From: a virus | Virus record (IMG/VR): IMGVR_UViG_3300012918_000001 | Span: 1 to 43,393 of that record | Strand: one strand, 5' to 3' | DNA length: 43,393 bases | Shown here: positions 14,312 to 21,250 of the stretch, piece after piece | Position numbering within the stretch: the first letter of the stretch is position 1 | How the letters are laid out: every line of letters begins with the position of its first letter | Notes under the pieces: generated by a model | What the model saw: only the letters and a program-made list of their open reading frames with translations | Told to the model about the DNA's origin: nothing | Databases searched by the model: none | Program-made: the position numbers and the translations under genes

Positions 14312-14424
14312 GAATCCTGCGTATCAGGGCGAGCGAACAGTACGCCATCTTCATCTTTCGATTCCGTCCACGGCTCATCGTGGACGATATCGACCCGTAC
14401 CTGACCTGCGTGTGGTTCGCGTGA
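14308..14424 (+). CDS. Very small hypothetical protein, 38 aa
   Basis: GTG 14308 overlaps the LexA-like stop (GTGA), and its own TGA overlaps the next GTG. The peptide is MRILRIRASEQYAIFIFRF at its start. Coupling on both sides is the main support. Function unknown. Confidence 0.5.
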   Translation: MRILRIRASEQYAIFIFRFRPRLIVDDIDPYLTCVWFA

Positions 14425-14639
14425 AAATCGACGGCAACTATATCGTGATGGACAATGGCACGCGCTTTTACGCATTCTCCGGCTGCCTCGGCTTGGATCA
14501 TGATCCTCTGCGGATCACTTACGGCTACGATGGATGGGTTGGAGAGTTTGACCTAGATCAAATGCGCGCCGAACATAAACGCGAGATCGCAGACTTTATG
14601 ATCACGCTATGGACGACATTCCGCGAGGAGCAAAAATGA
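14421..14639 (+). CDS. Hypothetical protein, 72 aa
   Basis: GTG 14421 in a GTGA overlap sets the start. The N-terminal half is beta-rich (KIDGNYIVMDNGTRFYAF), and the C-terminal half is a helix (DQMRAEHKREIADFMITLW). It ends in an ATGA overlap. Not recognised. Confidence 0.6.
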   Translation: MKIDGNYIVMDNGTRFYAFSGCLGLDHDPLRITYGYDGWVGEFDLDQMRAEHKREIADFMITLWTTFREEQK

Positions 14640-14857
14640 ACGAAGACGACAGCTTTCGCATGCTCGATGACAAGGACGTGTTCTACGTCTGCATGCTGCT
14701 GTTCATGTTCGCGCTCGTCTTCGGCGGCTGCTCGCAGGAGCCGGAGGAAGAATTCCGCTCCGCATATCTGCGCCCTTGTGATGCGACCGTGAGCGACCGC
14801 CTGCATTACGCCGATGCCAAGAGCGAGAGATGCTACTTCTTTAAGAGCGCGCGATGA
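14636..14857 (+). CDS. Small membrane protein or lipoprotein, 73 aa
   Basis: GCGAGGAG precedes ATG 14636. Residues about 16-34 are strongly hydrophobic (VFYVCMLLFMFALVFGGC) and end in a lipobox-like FGGC; the rest is polar with three more cysteines. It is either a lipoprotein or a single-pass membrane protein with its C-terminus in the periplasm. Possible exclusion protein, by analogy only. Confidence 0.55.
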   Translation: MNEDDSFRMLDDKDVFYVCMLLFMFALVFGGCSQEPEEEFRSAYLRPCDATVSDRLHYADAKSERCYFFKSAR

Positions 14858-15054
14858 ACTTTATAGAGCATAGGCTTATTCGCGGCTTCAGCAGCACCTT
14901 CGCGATCGACTATCTCAGAGTCAACGAATGGCGTTGGACTGGCCGCGGCATTAACCAACTCGTCATTCCAGAAGACGGCAAGATCCTGATTGAAATTACC
15001 GGCACCGGCAAACTGAGAGTGTTTAGGTCGTCTTCCGACAAGGGGAAACAGTGA
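14854..15054 (+). CDS. Hypothetical protein, 66 aa
   Basis: ATGA overlap with the preceding gene. The product is beta-rich and soluble (INQLVIPEDGKILIEITGTG). It ends in a GTGA overlap with the zinc-ribbon gene. No family recognised. Confidence 0.55.
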   Translation: MNFIEHRLIRGFSSTFAIDYLRVNEWRWTGRGINQLVIPEDGKILIEITGTGKLRVFRSSSDKGKQ

Positions 15055-15227
15055 TTTTCGCCAAGCTGATTTGCAAGCTGCTAGGCCATAGGCGAGGCAA
15101 GCGCGTCGTTGCTGCGACCGACAGCGTGCGGATCATCCTACGCTGCCCTCGCTGCGGCGCCCAATGGACTCGAAAGGTGAAAACACGTGAACGATCACTT
15201 GCACCCGCTGTTCAGAAAGTTGCTTGA
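15051..15227 (+). CDS. Small zinc-ribbon protein, 58 aa
   Basis: GTG 15051 overlaps the previous stop. The pattern CKLLGHR followed by CPRCGAQW fits small phage zinc-ribbon proteins (DUF1660-like, C-x-LGH then CxxC). Two further members are at 18033-18218 and 19495-19656. Its 3' end overlaps the next gene by 41 bases in another frame. Confidence 0.55.
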   Translation: MIFAKLICKLLGHRRGKRVVAATDSVRIILRCPRCGAQWTRKVKTRERSLAPAVQKVA

Positions 15228-15396
15228 GCCGCTCATGGGCAAAGTCATCATCTCGGCAAAGCCCTATGGTCCCGGCAATCCAGACTATGAGTACGACAAG
15301 TGGCAGCAGGAACAGGTTGACGACGAAGCAGAAGCACAACGGATAGCTAACCTCAAAGGAGAATTGCATGTCCGGGTTCCGAAAAGCAAAAGCTGA
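15187..15396 (+). CDS. Hypothetical protein, 69 aa
   Basis: AAAGGTGA precedes GTG 15187. The product begins MNDHLHPLFRKLLEPLMGK and has a charged helical C-terminal half. It overlaps the next gene (ATPase) by 29 bases in a different frame. Not recognised. Confidence 0.55.
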   Translation: MNDHLHPLFRKLLEPLMGKVIISAKPYGPGNPDYEYDKWQQEQVDDEAEAQRIANLKGELHVRVPKSKS

Positions 15397-16363
15397 ACAG
15401 GCGGCCTTAAAGATGGGATTGTACGGCCCGCCAGGATCAGGCAAGACGATGACGGCGCTGCTGCTGGCCGAAGGATTGGGCAAGCTCACCAAGAAGCGCG
15501 TCGCCTACGTGGACACGGAGCGCGGCACGGATTTCTACTGCCAAGCAGTCCCAACTCGAGGAGTACACCCAGAAGCCTTCGACTTCGACGCGATCTACAC
15601 CCGCGCGATTAGCGAAGTCCTCGGCGCGATCCGCGGCGTCGATACGAACACGCACGGCGTGCTCGTGCTCGACAGCGTGACGCACTTGTGGGAAGCCGCG
15701 ATGGCCGCTTATGGCGGCAAGCTCACCAAGATCGGCACGATCCCGATGCACGCCTGGGGCAAGATCAAGAAGCCCTACAAGGATCTAATGGCTTTCATGC
15801 TGTCCTCTCCGCTGCACGTCATCATCTGCGGCCGGCAAAAGACCGTCTATGAGGAGGATGAGGAAACCGAGGAGATCCAGGCTGTCGGCGTAACGATGCG
15901 TGCCGAAGGAGAGACACCCTATGAACCGCATATTCTCCTTCGGATGGAGTCGATCAAGCCGAAGAAAACGAACGAAGTGGCCTCGATCGTTGCCTATGCG
16001 GAGAAGGACCGCACTGGCGTTCTCTCTGGTCGGTCCTTTGTTAATCCCACTTTCGACACCCTTTGCAAGCCCCTCTTGGGGCTTCTCGGTGAAACGCAAG
16101 CCCACATGGCGACCGGCGATGAATCCGCCGCAGTGGATGCCGAGGTTCTCGGCCAGCAGGAGCGGGAGCGGGAAGCGAAGTCGAAAGAGCACTTGCGCCA
16201 GTTCTCGGCTCGTATTGACCTTGCTGCGGACGCCAAAGGGCTGAAGGAAATCGGCAAGGAAATCACGAAAGAGAAAAAGGCCGAAATGTTGCCAGCAGAT
16301 GTCGCTGCGCTGCGTGAGCACTACCAAACGCGGGAAGCAAGCCTCGCAGGGGTGACGATATGA
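15368..16363 (+). CDS. RecA-like AAA ATPase, Sak4-type recombination protein
   Basis: AAAGGAG precedes ATG 15368. Walker A is at residues 17-27 (GLYGPPGSGKT), Walker B at about 98-103 (VLVLDS), and VIICGRQK follows, the pattern of phage ATP-binding proteins of the Sak4 group. These RecA-core proteins promote single-strand annealing and recombination. Residues 255-331 form a charged helical tail. ATGA coupling to the integrase is unusual and may link recombination and integration in expression. Confidence 0.75.
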   Translation: MSGFRKAKAEQAALKMGLYGPPGSGKTMTALLLAEGLGKLTKKRVAYVDTERGTDFYCQAVPTRGVHPEAFDFDAIYTRAISEVLGAIRGVDTNTHGVLVLDSVTHLWEAAMAAYGGKLTKIGTIPMHAWGKIKKPYKDLMAFMLSSPLHVIICGRQKTVYEEDEETEEIQAVGVTMRAEGETPYEPHILLRMESIKPKKTNEVASIVAYAEKDRTGVLSGRSFVNPTFDTLCKPLLGLLGETQAHMATGDESAAVDAEVLGQQEREREAKSKEHLRQFSARIDLAADAKGLKEIGKEITKEKKAEMLPADVAALREHYQTREASLAGVTI

Positions 16364-17292
16364 TCGCGCTCCTCGAGCCGATGATGTCAGACTTCAAAGA
16401 AGGGACCGTTGGCTGGATGATCCAGCGGAAGCTGGATGAGTCAGAACAGCCAGGTTCGAGACAGCCAGGACTCTCACAGGGGTACACTTATCGTGCGCTC
16501 CAGAAGGCACCGATCGCCGCGAAGCTGAATAGCGCCCTCAAGCCGCTGGACTTCATCGAGCACTGCAAGGCGAGGCGCGCAACCGGAGCGCTACCGCAAA
16601 CGATCAAGCAGGACATGATCTATCTTAGCGGCGTGCTGAAGTATGCCGTCGAGGTTTGGGAGATGCCGGACGCCGGCCTACTCGCATACAAAAAGGCGAA
16701 GCCACAGCTCGTGAAGCAGCAACTCATCGCCAAGGCACCATCGCGGGATCGCCGGCCGACTCAGGATGAACTTGACCGACTGCTGGCCTATTTTGACGAA
16801 CAGGCGAAGAATCCGCGCACCAAGATTCCGATGCGCGTGATCGTGGAATTCTCTCTCCTCTCAGCCAGGCGCATCAGTGAGACATGCCGCATCCGGTGGG
16901 ATGATATCGATGTGGAGAAGCGGACCTGTCTCGTGCGCGACCTGAAAAGCCCGAGCGGCAAGGGCGTGAACGATTCCTTTCCCCTCCTCGGCAAAGCCTG
17001 GGACATCGTGCAGGCACAGCCGCGCATCAGCGACAGGATCTTCCCGTACCGCTGGAAGTCAGCCAGCATCTCCTACACGCTGGCGAAGAATCGGCTCGGC
17101 ATCAAGGGGCTGCACCTTCACGACAACCGGCGCGAGTGCATCAGCCGCATGTTCGAGCAGGGCTTCAACGTGCCGGAGGTGGCGAAGCTCTCGCTGCATC
17201 GCAATCCGACGCTGCTGCTCAAGACATACACGGCACTGCGAGCTGAAGATTTGCATCTCGGGCCAGCAGCGAAACGAGCACACTCGGTATGA
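16360..17292 (+). CDS. int: Tyrosine recombinase (integrase)
   Basis: The 310-residue protein has an N-terminal SAM-like helical core-binding region (about 55-125) and a catalytic domain with R171 (ARRISE), K196 (LKSPSGK), H254-x-x-R257 (LHDNRR), H280 and the nucleophile Y290 (LLLKTY). All expected catalytic residues are present, so it should be active. It supports a temperate life style. No adjacent tRNA-like attP was identified. It is translationally coupled to the ATPase upstream. Confidence 0.9.
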   Translation: MIALLEPMMSDFKEGTVGWMIQRKLDESEQPGSRQPGLSQGYTYRALQKAPIAAKLNSALKPLDFIEHCKARRATGALPQTIKQDMIYLSGVLKYAVEVWEMPDAGLLAYKKAKPQLVKQQLIAKAPSRDRRPTQDELDRLLAYFDEQAKNPRTKIPMRVIVEFSLLSARRISETCRIRWDDIDVEKRTCLVRDLKSPSGKGVNDSFPLLGKAWDIVQAQPRISDRIFPYRWKSASISYTLAKNRLGIKGLHLHDNRRECISRMFEQGFNVPEVAKLSLHRNPTLLLKTYTALRAEDLHLGPAAKRAHSV

Positions 17293-17310
17293 TCGCCAAG
17301 AGGAGAAAGA

Positions 17311-17580
17311 ATGTATTGCCCGCATGGCTACGATGAATGCTGGCAGGGCTGCATCTATCCTGGGCGTTGTGGCAGGTTTTGCATTGGCAACGCTTACACC
17401 TTGTCAGCAAGCGCCTTGAGCCACGCTGAGACGCCCTGCTTCCCGGCCTTCCTCCAGTACCCAGCCTTTTCCTGCGATGTACAGCGAAACTCTACGCGAG
17501 CCGTAGAGGGGTTTTTGATAGGGGGCCTGCCTCGCGGTCGCTTGGGCTTGTCCATGTGTCATTATAGTCCGTACAGATAG
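17311..17580 (+). CDS. Cysteine-rich hypothetical protein, up to 89 aa
   Basis: AGAGGAG lies close to ATG 17311. The first 30 residues (MYCPHGYDECWQGCIYPGRC) are cysteine-rich and look real, like a small zinc-binding protein. The remaining two thirds overlap the antisense RHH gene and look like shadow sequence, so this gene may be degraded at its 3' end or may be fortuitous. Confidence 0.35.
   Translation: MYCPHGYDECWQGCIYPGRCGRFCIGNAYTLSASALSHAETPCFPAFLQYPAFSCDVQRNSTRAVEGFLIGGLPRGRLGLSMCHYSPYR
17394..17555 (-). CDS. Ribbon-helix-helix repressor candidate, 53 aa, leaderless
   Basis: The product has a basic KPKRPRGRPP tail, a beta strand (TARVEFRCT) and two helices (SQEKAGYWRKAGKQG, SAWLKALADKV), the Arc/MetJ-type layout. 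The same plan and length occur at 11295-11456. A TATAAT box ends six bases before the ATG, so transcription should begin at or next to the A of ATG 17555 and no Shine-Dalgarno sequence exists. Next to the integrase and divergent from the accessory operon, it is the best candidate lysogeny repressor. Confidence 0.7.
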   Translation of the reverse strand: MDKPKRPRGRPPIKNPSTARVEFRCTSQEKAGYWRKAGKQGVSAWLKALADKV

Positions 17581-17590
17581 TCATTGACAA
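17561..17590 (-). promoter_or_regulatory. Strong promoter of the RHH gene
   Basis: On the minus strand TTGTCA (17590-17585, 5 of 6) is followed after 18 bases by a perfect TATAAT (17566-17561). The predicted start of transcription is 17553-17556, on the initiation codon. Confidence 0.7.
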
Positions 17591-17614
17591 GACCTTGTAT
17601 TTACTTTACTGTAC
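17571..17614. promoter_or_regulatory. Operator region between divergent promoters
   Basis: ACAAG-AC-CTTGT (17587-17598) is palindromic and touches both -35 boxes. GTACAG (17571-17576) and CTGTAC (17609-17614) form an outer inverted pair centred at 17592.5, the same centre as the inner palindrome. GTACGTAC (17611-17618) is a third palindrome next to the rightward start. RHH proteins bind paired short palindromes. Confidence 0.5.
17584..17612 (+). promoter_or_regulatory. Rightward promoter of the accessory operon
   Basis: A perfect TTGACA (17584-17589), 17-base spacer and TACTGT (17607-17612, 3 of 6) place the start of transcription near 17619, the A of the next gene's ATG. Its -35 overlaps the -35 of the leftward promoter almost completely, so the two exclude one another. 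Confidence 0.45.
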
Positions 17615-17618
17615 GTAC

Positions 17619-17870
17619 ATGAACGCTCAACTACACCGCTGCTACAAGTGCAAGAAAGTAGTCCGCACAGAAGGTTTCGAGACTGTGTACTGCTGCGATA
17701 CGCTCACTCCTTGGAATTGGATTGAGGGGCGAGCGAACGGAACAAAATGCGATATTCGCTGCACCAGCGCAATGGGCCATAAGTGCAATTGCCAGTGCGG
17801 CGGCAAGAATCATGGCGCGGACTGGAGCCAACTTGGTGCATCACTCAATGAAGTCCTCAAAGCTGCGTAA
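17619..17870 (+). CDS. Cysteine-rich zinc-binding-like protein, 83 aa
   Basis: ATG 17619 has no Shine-Dalgarno sequence and may be leaderless. The protein has CYKCKK near the N-terminus and CTSAMGHKCNCQCGGKNHG at about residues 49-67, a cluster recurrent in small phage proteins that probably binds metal. It is the first gene of the accessory operon. The role is unknown. Confidence 0.6.
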   Translation: MNAQLHRCYKCKKVVRTEGFETVYCCDTLTPWNWIEGRANGTKCDIRCTSAMGHKCNCQCGGKNHGADWSQLGASLNEVLKAA

Positions 17871-18036
17871 CTACTCGGCCATCGTAGGCGAGGCCAACAA
17901 GATGCTCGAACGCGATGGCAAGCCTTTCCGTTTTGGTGCCGATGGGATAGCGATCTGCAAAGAATGTGGACTGACTTGGTATCCAAATGAGCGTTACTAC
18001 CCAGCCTGCGAACACAACAAGGAATGGCAATCGTGA
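17848..18036 (+). CDS. Small zinc-ribbon-like protein, 62 aa
   Basis: ATG 17848 overlaps the upstream gene by 23 bases in another frame. The N-terminus is basic (MKSSKLRNYSAIVGEANKML); ICKECGLTWYP and YYPACEH supply three cysteines and a histidine. A small nucleic-acid- or protein-binding zinc module is likely. Function unknown. Confidence 0.55.
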   Translation: MKSSKLRNYSAIVGEANKMLERDGKPFRFGADGIAICKECGLTWYPNERYYPACEHNKEWQS

Positions 18037-18218
18037 AAGCACTTCTCTGCTGGCTTGGATTACATGATTGGCGGCAGACGCGCCCATTGAGTGTGCATGA
18101 TGCCTTCCCGCCGTGGTTCATCCCGTACGAGAATCCGCAGCGGACTTGCGAACGGTGCGGGAAACACCAGCGCTGGCTTCCTGGTTATGGCGGTTCCGAA
18201 TTCGGATGCTGGCAATGA
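18033..18218 (+). CDS. Zinc-ribbon protein, 61 aa
   Basis: AAGGA lies nine bases before GTG 18033, which overlaps the previous stop and is preferred to ATG 18024. LLCWLGLHDW and RTCERCGKHQRW match the C-x-LGxH ... CxxCG plan of the proteins at 15051 and 19495. It belongs to a small family expanded in this genome. Confidence 0.55.
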   Translation: MKALLCWLGLHDWRQTRPLSVHDAFPPWFIPYENPQRTCERCGKHQRWLPGYGGSEFGCWQ

Positions 18219-18240
18219 GTAGTTCTTCTCAGAGTAGAAA

Positions 18241-18561
18241 ATGAGCCAAACGAACTTGCTGCAAGAAACGCTGGAAACGCTTAAGGCTGCCGGTAAAACG
18301 GTCAGCGATGTTGCATGGGTGAGATTCGGCAAAGACACTGAGTTTCAGTGCTCGTGGGCGGATTTCGCTGCTGCGGCAGATTTCACCTATGACAATGGTT
18401 ACGGCGGTGCGGAGATTGATCGCAGCTTGAAAATCGTTGGCGCAGATTGGTGGCTTGAGCGTGGCGAATACGATGGCTCCGAATGGTGGGAATTCAAAAC
18501 TCTGCCGACGAAGCCGGAATTACCGCGCGTCCCGGTCGCGGCTGATTTGAAGGATGATTAG
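18241..18561 (+). CDS. Hypothetical protein, 106 aa
   Basis: AGAGTAGAAA precedes ATG 18241. The protein contains IVGADWWLERGEYDGSEWWEF at about residues 63-83, a motif I associate with a widespread but uncharacterised phage family. It is soluble, with a helical N-terminus. Moderately sure it is real; function unknown. Confidence 0.65.
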   Translation: MSQTNLLQETLETLKAAGKTVSDVAWVRFGKDTEFQCSWADFAAAADFTYDNGYGGAEIDRSLKIVGADWWLERGEYDGSEWWEFKTLPTKPELPRVPVAADLKDD

Positions 18562-18581
18562 TTTTCTCTAGAAAGGAAAAC

Positions 18582-18770
18582 GTGAGTAACAAATTCCCGA
18601 AGATCATTCACGTCACCGAGGAACGGCCGGATAACGGAGCGCCTTGGCTCGAAGTCCACAAGGGCGGCGTGGCGTACATCGACGAGCCGCAAGATGTTGC
18701 CGTGTACCAGCTCGTCAAGGTCGGACGCCTGCTGATCGACAAGCGCCTCGTGCAGAAGAAATCTCACTAA
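18582..18770 (+). CDS. Hypothetical protein, 62 aa
   Basis: GAAAGGAAAA precedes GTG 18582. The product is beta-rich (PKIIHVTEERPDNGAPWLEV) with a basic C-terminus (DKRLVQKKSH). No family recognised. It is spaced like its neighbours in the operon. Confidence 0.6.
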   Translation: MSNKFPKIIHVTEERPDNGAPWLEVHKGGVAYIDEPQDVAVYQLVKVGRLLIDKRLVQKKSH

Positions 18771-18782
18771 AGGAAAACAGCT

Positions 18783-19163
18783 ATGAACGATGCGGTCCTA
18801 CAGATCAACGCCAGTCTCGGGCAACGCGCCTCTAAGGAAGCGATCGGCTTGGAGAACAAGGTGAAGGCATCCATGCGCGCGGTAATTCGAGAGAACTGGA
18901 TGGCGACCCGCGATGAGGAATTATTCCGCGCAAGCGTTGGCGGAGCGCTTTTGGACGTTGGCCTTGACAGCGATGACGGCACGCGTTTGCAACGAAGCAT
19001 CGACGTTCTCAAAAAGTTTAGTGCTGTGCTCACTGCCGCACAAGCTGGCCTTTCGATTGATCCGGATTCATGGATTCCGAACGAGGACGACGAAGCGCCT
19101 TTGCCGCTCATGGGCTGGTGGCATGCGATCAAAGCAGAATCCGAGAATAAGTCGAGTAGGTAA
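18783..19163 (+). CDS. Hypothetical helical protein, 126 aa
   Basis: AAAGGAAAA precedes ATG 18783. The protein is largely helical (NKVKASMRAVIRENWMATRD) with an acidic C-terminal half that ends in MGWWHAIKAESE. No enzyme motif is visible. A typical accessory phage gene of unknown function. Confidence 0.6.
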   Translation: MNDAVLQINASLGQRASKEAIGLENKVKASMRAVIRENWMATRDEELFRASVGGALLDVGLDSDDGTRLQRSIDVLKKFSAVLTAAQAGLSIDPDSWIPNEDDEAPLPLMGWWHAIKAESENKSSR

Positions 19164-19174
19164 CGAGTCTAAGC

Positions 19175-19498
19175 GTGAACAAAATCTTTTCTGAATACTC
19201 GACCAGCACCGCGTTCCTGATTCAGTTATCTAAGCGCCAAGTGTGGGGCCTGCTTGCATTACAAACTGGCGGCAAGCGTGATCTGTGGCTAGAGTCAGGT
19301 CAGTTCATCGCACTCGGTAGGACGTTGGCAGCGCGCGGTTTGGTCGAGCACAAGGACGAGAAACCATACTGGCGGCTGACCAAGGCTGGCGAGTTAATGT
19401 GCCTGCTGCTGCGCGAAGCTGGCCTAGACGAGAAGAACACCAAGACAGTCTCGGTCATAAAAGGGCTGATGCAATGGGCCGGAAGGAAAGCAGCATGA
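19175..19498 (+). CDS. Winged-helix-like hypothetical protein, 107 aa
   Basis: GTG 19175 gives a protein whose middle part (SKRQVWGLLALQTGG ... TLAARGLVEHKDEKPYWRLTKAGELMC, in outline) has the helix-helix-wing pattern of small MarR/PadR-like proteins: LxxRGLV followed by a hairpin and LTxAG. DNA binding is a reasonable inference. It is coupled to the next gene by ATGA. Confidence 0.6.
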   Translation: MNKIFSEYSTSTAFLIQLSKRQVWGLLALQTGGKRDLWLESGQFIALGRTLAARGLVEHKDEKPYWRLTKAGELMCLLLREAGLDEKNTKTVSVIKGLMQWAGRKAA

Positions 19499-19656
19499 GT
19501 GTTGCCTTCGGCAGTGCTTATTCTCGGTTCCTGTGCTGGCTTGGATTGCACAAGATCGTCTATACGAAGACGCTTCTCACAATGAAGCGATGCGAGTGCG
19601 CTAATTGTGGCCGCAAGTTCGTAGACACCTTTTACGGGCTGTTTGACGTTGACTGA
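19495..19656 (+). CDS. Zinc-ribbon protein, 53 aa
   Basis: ATGA overlap sets the start. FLCWLGLHK and CECANCGRKF give the same plan as the proteins at 15051 and 18033, with closest likeness to the latter (CWLGLH shared). The end overlaps the methylase start. Metal binding inferred. Confidence 0.6.
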   Translation: MSVAFGSAYSRFLCWLGLHKIVYTKTLLTMKRCECANCGRKFVDTFYGLFDVD

Positions 19657-20104
19657 ACGCTGGCAAACACCGCCGCAAATCTTCGACCCGCTCATGGCCG
19701 AGTTCACTTTCGATTTAGACGCTGCCGCGGATTACTCTACGGCGCGCACACCCAGGTTCCTGAGCGATGCCCTGGCTGTGGACGAATGGCCCGGTGAACG
19801 CATTTGGCTGAATCCCCCATACGGCCGCAAGCTAGCGCCATTCGTGCGTAAGGCCGCGCAGGAGGCTGCGAAGGGAAAGCTGGTGGTAGCCCTCATCCCC
19901 TTCCGCTGCCGTGGCTCCTGGTGGCACGAGGCCGTTGTAGGACACGCTGCCGAGGTCCGGTGTATCCGCAAGCGGCCGAAGTTTCTGAGAGCTGACGGAA
20001 CGCGGCCGAAGCTAACCGGGACGTGCGACTCCTGCATCGTGATCTGGCACGGTCGGCCGGCGCACACGCGGCTCACGTCGTTCTTTCCGAAAGAAGCAAT
20101 GTGA
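19649..20104 (+). CDS. Dam-like N6-adenine DNA methyltransferase
   Basis: The product begins TERWQTPPQIFDPLMAEFTF (in part) and has FDLDAAAD, then IWLNPPYGR at about residues 53-61: the NPPY catalytic motif of the phage Dam family. The protein ends in SCIVIWHGRP-type strands typical of the fold. It probably methylates phage DNA against host restriction. Start is TTG 19649 or 19643; no ATG fits. Size (about 151 aa) is normal for the phage form. Confidence 0.8.
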   Translation: MTERWQTPPQIFDPLMAEFTFDLDAAADYSTARTPRFLSDALAVDEWPGERIWLNPPYGRKLAPFVRKAAQEAAKGKLVVALIPFRCRGSWWHEAVVGHAAEVRCIRKRPKFLRADGTRPKLTGTCDSCIVIWHGRPAHTRLTSFFPKEAM

Positions 20105-20439
20105 CTGAACGGTCTTATTCTCGAATCGTGCAAATCTACCGCGAGTTGCCGGAGCTTGTATGCAAGGGGCTGTGCTCTGCGACGTGCGGCCCTATCGTGA
20201 TGAGCAAGGCAGAGTCCGAGCACATCACCGCAAAGTATGGTTCAGCGCCAACGTGGGACGATTCGCTCACTTGCTCTAAGCTAGTAGATGGACGCTGCTC
20301 GATCTATGAGGACCGTCCGCTCATTTGCAGGCTGTGGGGCACGGTCGGCGGCATGCCGTGTCACTGGGAATGCGTGCCGAAAGGCGGGCGCATCAGCGAC
20401 AGGAAATCGCACAAGCTACTCCGCCGCGCTGGACTATGA
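20101..20439 (+). CDS. YkgJ-like CxC cluster protein, 112 aa
   Basis: GTG 20101 overlaps the methylase stop. Cysteines in LCSATCGP, LTCSKLVDGRCSIYEDRPLICRLWG (in outline) match the zinc/iron-chelating YkgJ family (CxC cluster) in order and spacing. Members are of unclear function, some thought to bind Fe or Zn. Phage copies are small, as here. Confidence 0.7.
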   Translation: MTERSYSRIVQIYRELPELVCKGLCSATCGPIVMSKAESEHITAKYGSAPTWDDSLTCSKLVDGRCSIYEDRPLICRLWGTVGGMPCHWECVPKGGRISDRKSHKLLRRAGL

Positions 20440-20463
20440 GACTTCACAGCTACCGGAGATAAC

Positions 20464-20625
20464 GTGAAACGCAGCGTGAACTTCAACGGTAATCGGCGCA
20501 CTCAAGCTCGGAAAGCTGCGCGTCCTGAGAACCTAGTGGCGACGATGAACTTTCTAGGCATGACTAAAGACGAACAACGCGCCTTTCTTCAACGGGCGAG
20601 CGAGGCACTGGCGAAGGCCAAATGA
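20464..20625 (+). CDS. Small basic helical protein, 53 aa
   Basis: GGAGATA precedes GTG 20464. The product begins MKRSVNFNGNRRTQARKAAR and ends in a helix (TKDEQRAFLQRASEALAKAK). It is coupled to the next gene by ATGA. Nucleic acid binding is possible from its charge. Not recognised. Confidence 0.55.
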   Translation: MKRSVNFNGNRRTQARKAARPENLVATMNFLGMTKDEQRAFLQRASEALAKAK

Positions 20626-21215
20626 AGACCGATACCCCATGGGAGACAGTCTTAAAATTAGCGCGTGAAATAGTGGCGCGTGATGACCGAAACAATCAGG
20701 GTAGTCGCATCCTGCGCCTAGGGCTAACGGACGAATACCAAGTCGCCAAGGCGTTACTGTCAGCACAGGAACTTTTGGATCGTGAAGGCATCGACCATGA
20801 CGGCACGCGCAAGGCTGACGCCGAGCTAGACCGCATTCTTTCAATGAGCGACGAGGAAGTGCGCCAGTCACTCCTGAAAGAAGGCATCGACCCTGAGCTT
20901 GCGGCCTACAATTCTAAATATGCGATAGCGCAGGTTGTAAAACTGGTTGACCTACGCCGCGAGAACGAAAGACTGAAAGTTCTCCTCTCGGAGAGAGTGG
21001 AAAATCCGTGGCGCTTAATCAGCACGCGGCCTAAAGTTGAGGAGCGCACAGAGATTCTTGTCCGCTTCGCATGGCACGGTCGAGACGGGAAGAATTATGC
21101 AGAACATGCTGTCGCGCTCCTGTGGCCGGATGGCGTTATTTCCGACACCAGCGAGGAACCCATAGCGCCGGGTGAACGCGAGACGATTACGCACTGGATG
21201 CCGATACCAACATGA
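20622..21215 (+). CDS. DUF551-like C-terminal domain protein, 197 aa
   Basis: ATG 20622 overlaps the previous stop. Residues 1-125 are helical and end in a coiled coil (LRRENERLKVLLSERV). The C-terminal 70 residues (NPWRLISTRPKVEERTEILV ... ITHWMPIPT) fit the DUF551 pattern that ends in THWMP. This domain is common in phages and has no known role. Confidence 0.65.
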   Translation: MKTDTPWETVLKLAREIVARDDRNNQGSRILRLGLTDEYQVAKALLSAQELLDREGIDHDGTRKADAELDRILSMSDEEVRQSLLKEGIDPELAAYNSKYAIAQVVKLVDLRRENERLKVLLSERVENPWRLISTRPKVEERTEILVRFAWHGRDGKNYAEHAVALLWPDGVISDTSEEPIAPGERETITHWMPIPT

Positions 21216-21250
21216 GCGAGAACAAGACCTCCGATATAGAGGAGAAGTAG
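21212..21250 (+). other. 12-codon mini-ORF between coupled genes
   Basis: ATG 21212 overlaps the preceding stop (ATGA), and its TAG overlaps the next GTG (TAGTG). MSENKTSDIEEK could be a real micropeptide but may only keep ribosomes moving. It contains the Shine-Dalgarno sequence (AGGAG) of the next gene. Confidence 0.3.

Noticed and set aside
17293-17620. attP next to integrase
   Set aside because: No tRNA-end sequence or clear core with arm-type repeats was found; without a host genome it cannot be located.
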